From assembly GCA_011390475.1 (NCBI GenBank), contig JAABSG010000004.1:1-37585 (forward strand): a DNA stretch of 37,585 bases. The letters are read 5' to 3'. The position numbers and the translations under genes are program-made. The notes under the pieces are model-generated. The model was not told where the DNA came from. It saw only the letters and a list, made by a program, of their open reading frames with translations, and did no database searches. This stretch comes from Geminicoccaceae bacterium. Lineage in GTDB: Bacteria > Pseudomonadota > Alphaproteobacteria > Geminicoccales > Geminicoccaceae. Positions 1 through 8,551 of this stretch are shown one piece after another (position 1 is the first letter of the stretch; the number at the start of each line of letters is the position of its first letter).

Positions 1-348
1 GGGGTCCACATTCGCCGTCTCGATGGCGAAATCGCCGCCTTCCTCGCGCAGGTAGCCGATCTCGCTGAGGAACGCCTTGTAGCCCTCGTGATCGTGCGGC
101 TGGCCCCGCCGCTGGATGTGCCAGGCGTCGATCTTCGCCTGCAGGTCTTCGCGGTGCCGTAAGAGAGCCGCATTCCGCGGCCCGAGGTCGTGCACGAGAT
201 CCGAAAACCCCCGCCAGAAATCATCCGGTGCCACTCCGGTCCCGGGCAGCGCCTCGGTCTCCAGAAACCGGGCGAGCTCGGGCGCGACCCTGAGGTCGCC
301 GCGCTTCACCGGGCCCTGCGCCGAATGGCTCTCGGTCGATTGATCCAT
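1..348 (-). CDS. glcB: Malate synthase G, N-terminal part (truncated by window edge)
   Basis: Minus-strand frame from ATG at 348 reads MDQSTESHSAQGPVKRGDLRVAPELARFLETEALPGTGVAPDDFWRGFSDLVHDLGPRNAALLRHREDLQAKIDAWH...YKAFLSEIGYLREEGGDFAIETANVDP, typical of malate synthase G N-termini. Confidence 0.8.
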   Translation of the reverse strand, partial: MDQSTESHSAQGPVKRGDLRVAPELARFLETEALPGTGVAPDDFWRGFSDLVHDLGPRNAALLRHREDLQAKIDAWHIQRRGQPHDHEGYKAFLSEIGYLREEGGDFAIETANVDP

Positions 349-655
349 CTTCCCCCCTCGCGACGTCGTCGACTGGCAAATCGTCCACCTGACTGGCGCG
401 CCCGTGCAGCGTCGAGTGGTGCTGCGGGCACGTCTCCGCTGTTTAGCCCAGAGCGGGCGTGATGGCGAACCGTCATCGTCGCGGGCCGGCCGCCGCGTCG
501 CTCGGGTATCGTCGTGTGGCGGCCCGACGCCTCCGCTTGCCGGGCCCCGGCGTCAAGGGCTAAACCTCGCGGCGGCAGCGCTGCGACGCCCGCGCGTGAC
601 GGCTACACGATCCGCCGGGTCGAAGGCGTGACACGGAGTAGAGAGTTTAACGGCA

Positions 656-2251
656 TTGCTGTTGCGCATCCTGAAATCACTTCGCCGGTGCGCCGCATCC
701 GCCATGCCGCGGGCGTCCCTGCCGTTGCTTTCTGGTGGACCCGGCAGCCCGGTCGATCGACGATTGCTGGCGGCCGTCCTGGTGCTCGTGGTCGCCGGCA
801 ATGCCGCGGGTGCCATGATCGTCGAGATCGTCGCCGGCCGCATGCTCGCCCCCTATTTCGGCATGTCACTCTACACCTGGACCACCGTGATCGGCGTCGT
901 CCTCAGCGGCCTCGCGATCGGGCACTGGGCCGGCGGGCGCATCGCCGACGGTTACCCCGAGCAGCGCGCGGTGGCGCTCGGGCTCGCCTGCCTCGCGGGT
1001 GCCCTGGCCACGATCCTGATCCTGCCGGTGGTCGGTCTCGTCGCCGGCAGCCTGAGCCTGTCGGGCGTTTCGCCCTCGACCGCCATTGTGGTGAGCGGCT
1101 TCGCGGCCTTCTTGATCCCCAGCGTGATGGCTGGCCTCGTGCAGCCGATCGCCACGACTTTCGCCCTGGACGCGCTCGGCAAGAGTGCCGGCAGGATCGT
1201 CGGGCGGATGCTCGCCGCCGGGGTCGTCGGCGCCATTCTCGGCACCTTCCTCGCCGGCTTCGTGCTCATCTCGTATCTGGGAACCGCCGGCTCGATCTGG
1301 CTGGTCGCGGCGCTGAACGCGTTGCTCGGCGTCATGCTGGTGACGGCGGCACGGCATCGCGCGGCGGGGTGGAGCCTATTCACGATTGCGGTCGGATTCG
1401 CCGCGACCGGTACATCACTGCCGGGCTTCGCCGCACCCTGCGATGCCGAAAGTCGCTACTATTGCATCGCCGTGTTCTCGGGCGAAGAGCGCAATTTGCC
1501 GACCGCGCGCATGCTGCGTCTCGATGCGCTGATGCACAGCGTCAACGACGCTGATCCGCAATACCTCGCCTTCTCCCATCTGCAATGGATGGACGAGCTG
1601 GTCTGGCAGCGCTTCAGGGCGGCGCCCTTCGCCTCGTTCTTCATCGGCGGTGGCGGCTACACCCTGCCGCGGACGTGGTTGGACAGAAACCCGCTGAACG
1701 ACATCACGATCGCCGAGCTCGACCCGCTGGTGACGTCGATCGCCAGAAGCCAGATGTGGTTCAGCCCCGGGCCGGCGACGACGATCCTGCACATGGACGC
1801 ACGGGTTGCCTTGGCCCGCCTGTCGGATGGCCGAGAATTCGACGTCATCGTGGGCGATGCCTTTCGCGATATCGCCCTGCCGGCGCATCTGATCACCGAC
1901 GAGTTCCACCTTCTCGTCCGCGAGCGGCTCGCGGACGACGGCTTTTATGTGCTCAACGTGATCGATGCCGTGCGATCACGGCGCCTGGTCGGCAGCGTGA
2001 TCCTGACGTTGCAGCACCGGTTCGAGGTGATCGAGGTCTGGTACGACACGGCCGCCTATCAGACCTCCGACTCCATCAATTTCATCATCTATGCGTCGAG
2101 CCGGCCATCCGGCCTGCCCAGTCCGCTCGTTTCTCGAGCCGCGCCCACGACCCGATGGGCCCGCTTCGCCGGCCCGGCCCTCGACGACGTTCCAGGCGCC
2201 ATCCTCCTGACCGACGATCTGGCCCCTGTCGAGCGGCTGCTTGCGCCCTGA
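656..2251 (+). CDS. Fused multi-TM / spermidine-synthase-like protein
   Basis: N-terminal multi-TM region (AGAMIVEIVAGRMLAPYFGMSLYTWTTVIGVVLSGLAIGHWAGGRIAD) followed by a SAM-methyltransferase-like domain (FFIGGGGYTLPRTWL...ITIAELDPLVTSIAR...DVIVGDAFRD). Start uncertain: TTG 656 or ATG 704. Confidence 0.75.
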   Translation: MLLRILKSLRRCAASAMPRASLPLLSGGPGSPVDRRLLAAVLVLVVAGNAAGAMIVEIVAGRMLAPYFGMSLYTWTTVIGVVLSGLAIGHWAGGRIADGYPEQRAVALGLACLAGALATILILPVVGLVAGSLSLSGVSPSTAIVVSGFAAFLIPSVMAGLVQPIATTFALDALGKSAGRIVGRMLAAGVVGAILGTFLAGFVLISYLGTAGSIWLVAALNALLGVMLVTAARHRAAGWSLFTIAVGFAATGTSLPGFAAPCDAESRYYCIAVFSGEERNLPTARMLRLDALMHSVNDADPQYLAFSHLQWMDELVWQRFRAAPFASFFIGGGGYTLPRTWLDRNPLNDITIAELDPLVTSIARSQMWFSPGPATTILHMDARVALARLSDGREFDVIVGDAFRDIALPAHLITDEFHLLVRERLADDGFYVLNVIDAVRSRRLVGSVILTLQHRFEVIEVWYDTAAYQTSDSINFIIYASSRPSGLPSPLVSRAAPTTRWARFAGPALDDVPGAILLTDDLAPVERLLAP

Positions 2252-2669
2252 AGAACCGTCGCCTGAAGAACCGAAGCGCCCCGGGTCTGCCGAAGGCTGT
2301 TTCGTTCCAGGCAAATTGAACGCCGCGGTGAACTGTTTCTGGTTGATCTCACGGCGCCAGTTGCGCAGACGCGGGACGACTTCGCAGGCGTGGTGGCGCT
2401 CGAGGCAGTGGATGGTTCCGAGCTAGGAATGCCCCTCCGAGATGCGACGCGCGGCCCGGGCTTTGGTTCGGTCATCGGTTGGCCGACGGCCGATGGCGAT
2501 GATGTGGAGCGCGCTCCTGGCGACGCAATCGCCACCGCGGTTCGGACGATGACGCCGAGAACGGGCAGGCGCCGCGCAGGTACCTCGACGCTTAAAGACC
2601 GGAGATCACGCAGCGGTTCGGTGCTCGGGGTTCCCGGTGTCTCGACGCCGACGCGTCGGGGCCGACCGA

Positions 2670-2703
2670 AGGATACCGCCAGCCGGCCGCATGGCGGTAT
2701 CCT
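2670..2703. repeat. Perfect 12-bp inverted repeat, 10-nt loop (AGGATACCGCCA-N10-TGGCGGTATCCT)
   Basis: Direct base pairing in sequence; lies between convergent genes. Confidence 0.7.
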
Positions 2704-2770
2704 CGATGGGCAGTTGCGCAGCTGGACGTGCCGAGAAGCCGGTCATGCTCGTCGAAACCGCCGCAATAGG

Positions 2771-3232
2771 TCAGTTGGCCGAAGCCTCGTCGTCGGCAGC
2801 GCTCCACGCCTCCGTGAAGGCGTCCCAGGCGTCAGAAAAGCCGGCTTTCAGCTCGTCCCACGCGCTGCTCGTGCCAGCCTGCAGCGCGCCGTAGCGCTCG
2901 CCCAGCCGGTTCCGCGCCTCGCGCAGATCCTGCAAACGGGCGCGGGCGGTTTCGCGTGCCGAGTCGGACATCTCCGCCCAACGCTCACGCAGCGCCTGCT
3001 CGCGGCGCTCGATCTCGGCATCGAGTTCGTCGAGCGCTTCGCGCGCCTCGGCCTGCGCCCGTTCGCTTTCCTGCTCCGAATAGTTGGCGATGGCGTCCAT
3101 CGCCTCCGTTATCTCGGCTCGAACGTCATCGGCGGTGGTGGCGGCCTCTTCGTCCTGCGCCAGTGCCGGCACGGCGATGCAGGCGATGGCGGCTGCAACG
3201 ACGGCGCCGCGAAGTTTCGCGAATAATTTCAT
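2771..3232 (-). CDS. Exported, Ala/Glu-rich coiled-coil protein
   Basis: From internal ATG: MKLFAKLRGAVVAAAIACIAVPALAQ signal peptide, then a charged helical region; the ORF upstream of this Met is unlikely to be coding. Confidence 0.65.
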   Translation of the reverse strand: MKLFAKLRGAVVAAAIACIAVPALAQDEEAATTADDVRAEITEAMDAIANYSEQESERAQAEAREALDELDAEIERREQALRERWAEMSDSARETARARLQDLREARNRLGERYGALQAGTSSAWDELKAGFSDAWDAFTEAWSAADDEASAN

Positions 3233-3245
3233 TTGTGCGGCCTTC

Positions 3246-3533
3246 TCACTTGAAGCGCGACATCGCGCTGTCGAAGGCGCCGGAGATCTTGTCCCACGCA
3301 TTGTCGAAACCGGCCTTGATGTCGTCCCAGGCATCGTCGCCGGACTCGGCGATTTCCTTCAGCTTGGCCTCGGCTTCGTCACGCTGCTTGCGCATCTCGT
3401 CGAGCTGCTGTTGATACTCGATCTTCGCATCGGCCTCGGCCTCGTCCACCTTCGCCTTCATCTTGTCGATGTCAGCATTCCACTGGTCGAGCTTTGCTTT
3501 GGCTTTTTCGATATATTGAGTTTTGTCGGCCAT
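3246..3533 (-). CDS. Small coiled-coil protein (stress-response-like, tentative)
   Basis: MADKTQYIEKAKAKLDQWNADIDKMKAKVDEAEADAKIEYQQQLDEMRKQRDEAEAKLKEIAESGDDAWDDIKAGFDNAWDKISGAFDSAMSRFK; heptad-like charged helix. Confidence 0.7.
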   Translation of the reverse strand: MADKTQYIEKAKAKLDQWNADIDKMKAKVDEAEADAKIEYQQQLDEMRKQRDEAEAKLKEIAESGDDAWDDIKAGFDNAWDKISGAFDSAMSRFK

Positions 3534-3677
3534 TTGGTTTTTTCCACTTGAAGTTGAGGTTGAGACTGAAGGCTTGCGACAAAGTGGCTGAAGACCGGTT
3601 AGCCAATTGTTCGATGCTCGAGAAGCGGGCACAACGTCACACGAGAAAGCCGATCCATAGAGAAAGGAGGTCATTCG

Positions 3678-4055
3678 ATGTCCGAAACCCAGAAACTCAC
3701 GCTGCCGGTCGTCGATCTCGCCCGGGAGAACGACGAGTTCCGCAAGGTCATCTGGACCGGCGACAAGACGCAGCTGGTGCTCATGGCGATCCCCGCGGGT
3801 GGGGAAATCGGCGGCGAGGTGCACGAGGGCCACGACCAGCTGCTCTATTTCGTCGCGGGCAACGGCGTGGCGAAGATCGGCGAGGCGGAAAGCGACATCG
3901 CCGATGGCGATGTGAGCATCGTGCCCTCCGGCACTTTTCACAACTTCCGCAACACCGGGGCGGGCATGCTCAAGCTCTTCACCACCTATAGCCCGCCCGA
4001 GCACGAGCCCGGCACCGAGCATGCGACCAAGGGCGAGGCGGACGCCGACGAATAA
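3678..4055 (+). CDS. Cupin-domain protein
   Basis: Cupin motifs GGEIGGEVHEGHDQLLYFVAGNGVAKIGE and GDVSIVPSGTFHNFRNTG; AGAAAGGAGG ribosome-binding site just upstream. Confidence 0.8.
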   Translation: MSETQKLTLPVVDLARENDEFRKVIWTGDKTQLVLMAIPAGGEIGGEVHEGHDQLLYFVAGNGVAKIGEAESDIADGDVSIVPSGTFHNFRNTGAGMLKLFTTYSPPEHEPGTEHATKGEADADE

Positions 4056-4227
4056 GGCGGTAACGGGCGAAACGGGAAGCGCAAGGCGCCACGTAGGTCA
4101 GTGCCGAGCACATCGGCGGGGACCATCGCGTCGACCCAACGCGGCCATGCTCGGCGCTGGTTCGGCCGAGAAGCGCGGCCGAGGCGATCAGTCGGATCTC
4201 GTCGCCTTAGCTGCCGCTCGCGCGGTC

Positions 4228-5319
4228 CTAAAGCGTGATCGCACGCTCCTCGTCGATGCTCTGCTGGGCGGCGAGCACGATGCGGAGTGAGTTGACGGCA
4301 TCGGCCATGCTCGCGGTGAGGTCGATGTCCTCGGTGATGGCGTTCAGGAACATCGCCTGCTCGCGCTCACAGAGGGCCTGGTGGTCCGGCTCGTCCTCGG
4401 TCGAGATCCACTCGTCGGGCCGCTTGAAGTTGTTGTCCTCGTCGATCGCCGAGTGGTGCAGCTTGATCGCGTTGGTCTTGGTGTGCTGGTCGATGTCGGC
4501 CGAATCGGACAGTTTGTCGGGGCTGGCCTCGCTTTGGCCTTCTTGCGGCTTGTAGGCGATCGAGGCCGAGCCGTTGGGACCCCAGACGTCCTTCACGAAA
4601 TAGGCCACCTCGGACATCATCGGCCCCCAGCCGGCCTCGTACCAGCCGACCGAGCCGTCGTCGAAGGTGACGTGCAGGTGGCCGTAGTTCTGCACCTTGG
4701 TCTCGCTGCTCAGCTTGGCGCCGATGCCATGGACGCGGACGGGCTTGGCGCGGGTCATCTGGCACATCACGTCGACATAGTGGACGCCGCAGTCGACGAT
4801 GGGGGTGAGGCTCTCCATCAGCGCCTTGTGCCAGTTCCAGGCGGGGCCGCTGGATTGCTGGTTGAGGTTCATCCGCATGACGAGCGGCTTGCCGAGCCCG
4901 TGTGCCAGTTCGACGAACTTGGCCCAGGCGGGATGCACGCGGAGAATGTAGCCCAAGACCAGCTTCCTGTTGGTCGCCTCGGCCTTGGCCACCACGGCTT
5001 CGGCGTCCGCGATGTTGGTGGCGATGGGCTTTTCCATGAAGACGTGGCAGCCGGCATCCATGGCCTTGATGGCGTAGGACGCATGGGTGTCGGGGTAGGT
5101 GTTGATGGAGACGGCGTCGGGTTTCGTCTCATCGAGTGCCGCCTCGAAATCGTTGAAGCGCGGGTAGCCGGCGATCTCGTCGGAAAGCGTGGTGGCCTCG
5201 CTCATCGAGCGGCTGACCAGGCCCACGAGCTCAAAGCCCGGGTTGCGGTGATAGGCTTTGGCGTGGCTCGCCCCCATATTGCCCACACCCACCACCAAAA
5301 TGCGCACCGGTTCCGCCAT
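4228..5319 (-). CDS. Gfo/Idh/MocA-family NAD(P)-dependent oxidoreductase
   Basis: N-terminal Rossmann motif VRILVVGVGNMGASHAKAYHRNPGFELVGLVSRS; GCHVFMEKPIATNIADAEAVV. Confidence 0.85.
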   Translation of the reverse strand: MAEPVRILVVGVGNMGASHAKAYHRNPGFELVGLVSRSMSEATTLSDEIAGYPRFNDFEAALDETKPDAVSINTYPDTHASYAIKAMDAGCHVFMEKPIATNIADAEAVVAKAEATNRKLVLGYILRVHPAWAKFVELAHGLGKPLVMRMNLNQQSSGPAWNWHKALMESLTPIVDCGVHYVDVMCQMTRAKPVRVHGIGAKLSSETKVQNYGHLHVTFDDGSVGWYEAGWGPMMSEVAYFVKDVWGPNGSASIAYKPQEGQSEASPDKLSDSADIDQHTKTNAIKLHHSAIDEDNNFKRPDEWISTEDEPDHQALCEREQAMFLNAITEDIDLTASMADAVNSLRIVLAAQQSIDEERAITL

Positions 5320-5423
5320 CGTTCATCCTTCCCAGGGTCTCGTGTCACTGTCCCCAACCAAGGCCGAAGTCTGGAGGGGGTCCGGGGGACATCATGCCCC
5401 CCGGATTTTCTAAGCCAGTGCCG

Positions 5424-6581
5424 TCAGATCGCCGCGTCGAACAGCCCAGCTTCGATCGCTGCCATGTCGAGCGCCTGCATGTCTTCTGACAGTTCGTAGC
5501 CGTCGGCGTCGGCCTCGACCGCCGCGTGGTCGAAATCGTTGGCGGGGCCGATGAGGTCGTTGGTGAGCACGTTTTCCGCGTCGATGGGCGCGGAGACCTG
5601 GCCCATGTCGTGGATGGTGTCGAAGAAGGCCTGCCAGCTCGCCATGTCGTGCCAGCCCCAGCCTTCGCGGTCCTCCATGTCACCGCGAAAGACGTTGATC
5701 TGCTGGAGGATCGAGGTGGTGCCGAGCTCGGGCCCGAGGCTGGAGGCCAGGGTCGGGAACTGCTCGAAGACGGCCTCCACGGCGGCACGCGGGTTGTGGT
5801 AGGCGAACTCCATGCCCATCGCCCAGCCGCGCAGGTACTCTTCGAGGAACGCCTTGCGCTCGGGGTCGTCGAGGTCCGAGCGGCGGACGACGAAGGTGTT
5901 GGCCGGGAAGGTCGAGTGCTGGACGCCGAGCCAGTATTCGAACTCCAGGCCCGTGGCGATCCATTCCGCGCGGAGGCCTTCCCAGGAGAGGGCGGCGTCA
6001 CCTTGGCCGGCCGCGAGTGCGGTGCCCCAGGTGGGCCAGCCGGCCTCGACGTAAGTGACCTTGGAGACGTCGACGCCTTGAGAGGCGAGGAGCGGGTCGG
6101 TGATCGACTGCCATGCAGCCGAGCCGAGGAGCACGGTCTTGCCCTCGAGCGTCTTCAGGTCGTTCGAGCCTTCGCCCTTGCGGAAGGCGAAGCTGAAGGT
6201 GTCGCGCGCTCCCATGTGCCAGACCGAGACCAAGTCCATGCCGTTCTCGAGGGCGAAGGCGAAGACGCCGGGCGAGGGGAAGCCCATGTCGGCCTGGCCC
6301 ACGTCGACGAACTTGACCGTGGCGGTGCCGTCCGAGGGACCGGGCTGCATGTCGGTCGAGAGGTCGCCGAAATAGCCCATCTTCCGGCCGACCCAGTAGG
6401 GATAGTCGTCGAGCACCTCGAGCGTGCCGCGGGGCGAGATCCAGGTGAAGGTGCCGTAGGGCTCGGCCTCGGCGCTGTTGCCGCGGCCGAGGGCGGTGGC
6501 GGTGACGACGCCGGCTGCTGTCACCTGGAGGAAGTAGCGGCGGTCGAGGCCGGCCTTGGCAACACCCGTCTCTTTGGTCAT
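5424..6581 (-). CDS. ABC transporter substrate-binding protein, NitT/TauT type, with Tat-like signal
   Basis: N-terminus DRRYFLQVTAAGVVTATALG (twin-arginine-like); body resembles SsuA/NMT1-type binding proteins; adjacent to cognate permease and ATPase. Confidence 0.75.
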   Translation of the reverse strand: MTKETGVAKAGLDRRYFLQVTAAGVVTATALGRGNSAEAEPYGTFTWISPRGTLEVLDDYPYWVGRKMGYFGDLSTDMQPGPSDGTATVKFVDVGQADMGFPSPGVFAFALENGMDLVSVWHMGARDTFSFAFRKGEGSNDLKTLEGKTVLLGSAAWQSITDPLLASQGVDVSKVTYVEAGWPTWGTALAAGQGDAALSWEGLRAEWIATGLEFEYWLGVQHSTFPANTFVVRRSDLDDPERKAFLEEYLRGWAMGMEFAYHNPRAAVEAVFEQFPTLASSLGPELGTTSILQQINVFRGDMEDREGWGWHDMASWQAFFDTIHDMGQVSAPIDAENVLTNDLIGPANDFDHAAVEADADGYELSEDMQALDMAAIEAGLFDAAI

Positions 6582-6618
6582 GGCGGTCGTCCCTGTGCTT
6601 GGTGCTTCGTTTGGCGGG

Positions 6619-7467
6619 TCAGGTTTCCCAGCTCGCCCATTTTTTGCCGATCAGGAAGAAGATCGTATAGATCAGGATGCCGAGAATCGAGAGGATCAAG
6701 ACGACCGCGAAGAACTCCGGCATCTTGATCATCGAGGAGTAGGTGGTGAGCCGGTTGCCGAGGCCGAAGCCGCCGCCGACCATCTCCGCCCCCACGGTGG
6801 TCAAGAGGCCGAAGATGGCCCCGACCATGAGGCCGACCAGGATCATCGGCAGCGCCATGGGTGCCCGGATCTTCCAGAAGATCTGCAGGGTCGAGGCGCC
6901 GTAGGAGCGGGCCAGCGCTATCTTGGCACTGTCGACGCGACGGAAGCCGGTGGCGGCGTTGATCATCACCATCGGGCCAGACGCCAGGGCGACCGCGATG
7001 ATCCTAGGCTCGTAGCCGAAGCCGAAGCGGAGGATGAGGAGCGGGATCAACGCCAGCATCGGCGTCGTGACGAGGATCAGGATGTAGGGGGCGATGATCT
7101 TCTCGGCGAAGGGGAACTGGGTGATCACGGCGGCCAGCACGAGGCCCACGGTGGCACCGATCGCGAAGCCGCAGCCGAGCTGGACCAGGGTGTGCCCGAG
7201 ATGCGGCAGGATGAGAGGGAACTCGGTGACGAGTGCGACGCCGACCAGGCTGGGTCGCGGCATGATGTAGTGGGGGACGGCGAAGTACCAGAGCGAGAGC
7301 TCGATACTACCGATGACGACGACGGCGACCGCGATGATCGCCAAGACCTCGACCCAGGAGCTGATGCCGGGTCCGGCGGTCAAGGCCGAGAGGTTGGTGA
7401 CGCCGACCTCGTTCGCGTCAGCCCGGTGGCTCTGGCGGAATTCCGGGATCGCGTCCTGGCTGCTCAT
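6619..7467 (-). CDS. ABC transporter permease, SsuC/TauC type
   Basis: Multi-TM protein with EAA-like loop (ALARSYGASTLQIFWKIRAPMALPMILVGLMVGAIFG); start chosen at MSSQDAIPEF. Confidence 0.8.
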   Translation of the reverse strand: MSSQDAIPEFRQSHRADANEVGVTNLSALTAGPGISSWVEVLAIIAVAVVVIGSIELSLWYFAVPHYIMPRPSLVGVALVTEFPLILPHLGHTLVQLGCGFAIGATVGLVLAAVITQFPFAEKIIAPYILILVTTPMLALIPLLILRFGFGYEPRIIAVALASGPMVMINAATGFRRVDSAKIALARSYGASTLQIFWKIRAPMALPMILVGLMVGAIFGLLTTVGAEMVGGGFGLGNRLTTYSSMIKMPEFFAVVLILSILGILIYTIFFLIGKKWASWET

Positions 7468-7498
7468 CGGCCCCGATCCTTCATGCCCCGGGCGCCCT

Positions 7499-8293
7499 TC
7501 ATGCGGCGGCACCTCGCGGCACGCGCTGGCCCATGATCTCGCCCTTGATCGCGTTCGTCAGATCGAACACCTCGCGGCTGGCCATGACCTCGAAGGAGCG
7601 TGGCCGCGGCAGGGGCACCCGGTATTCGCTCGCCACCCGGCCCGGCCGCGGGCTCAAGACCACCACCTTGTCGGAGAGGAAGATGGCCTCCTCGATATTG
7701 TGGGTGATGAAGACGATGGTGGTGGGCGTATCGAGCCAGATCTCCTCGACCAGTCGGTTCATCTCCTCGCGGGTGAAGGTGTCGAGCGCCCCGAAGGGCT
7801 CGTCCATCAAGAGCACCGACGGCTTGAGCGCCAAGGCACGGACGATGGCGGCGCGCTGCTGCATGCCGCCCGAAAGCTCGCGCGGGAACTTACCGCCGAA
7901 GCCGTCCAGCCCGACGCGGTGGAGGAGGTGGTCGATCCAGGCGGGGTCCGGCTGTTGTCGCTTGATCTCGAAAGGAAAGGCGATGTTGGCGTCGAGATTG
8001 CGCCAGGGCAGCAGGTTCGCCTCCTGAAAGACGATGCCGATCTCCGGCCGCGGGCCCGTCACGGGCGTGCCGTCGAGCAGGATGTCGCCGGCGGAGAGGT
8101 GGTGCAGGCCGGACATCGACCAGAGCAGCGTGGTCTTGCCGCAGCCCGACGGGCCGACGATCGAGACCACCTCGTTGGTGGCGACCTCGAGGCTGCAGCG
8201 GTCGAGCGCCAGAAGGTCGCCGGACGCCGTATGGTAGACCTTGGTGGCGTTCCGCACGGCGAGCTTCGTGGCTGTTCCCTCGGGCGGTTGCAT
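7499..8293 (-). CDS. ABC transporter ATP-binding protein, SsuB/TauB type
   Basis: Walker A GPSGCGKTTLL, signature LSGGMQQRAAIVRAL, Walker B SVLLMDEPFGALD. Confidence 0.9.
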   Translation of the reverse strand: MQPPEGTATKLAVRNATKVYHTASGDLLALDRCSLEVATNEVVSIVGPSGCGKTTLLWSMSGLHHLSAGDILLDGTPVTGPRPEIGIVFQEANLLPWRNLDANIAFPFEIKRQQPDPAWIDHLLHRVGLDGFGGKFPRELSGGMQQRAAIVRALALKPSVLLMDEPFGALDTFTREEMNRLVEEIWLDTPTTIVFITHNIEEAIFLSDKVVVLSPRPGRVASEYRVPLPRPRSFEVMASREVFDLTNAIKGEIMGQRVPRGAAA

Positions 8294-8551
8294 GGTTTCC
8301 TCGACGCTCGCGAACGGTCGACTCTGGCCGCGCCAGCGTTGTCCGGCGCGTCTTTTCGGAGCCGATCACCATACCACTTTGAGGCGGCGGCAATCCGGCT
8401 GTCAAGGAGCGCCCGGCGGCGGCGGGGCGAAAAGGAGCGGGGGCGACAGCATCTTGACACTACCCGATTCTCCAGCGCTCGTTGCCGGGGTGCGATGATC
8501 AGGCTGGCAGCGCAAAGCGGCTGTCGTGCTGCAAGAGAGAAACGGCAAGCA

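Noticed and set aside
514-1554. 346-aa plus-strand ORF
   Set aside because: Out-of-frame shadow of the spermidine-synthase-like gene, Arg-rich.
2390-3226. 278-aa plus-strand ORF
   Set aside because: Overlaps antisense to the signal-peptide coiled-coil gene for much of its length; no domain recognised. Its 5' part may be a remnant, noted only as low interest.
7313-8551. Upstream 413-codon extension of the FMO ORF
   Set aside because: Runs antisense through the ABC ATPase and permease genes; real start is ATG 8552.
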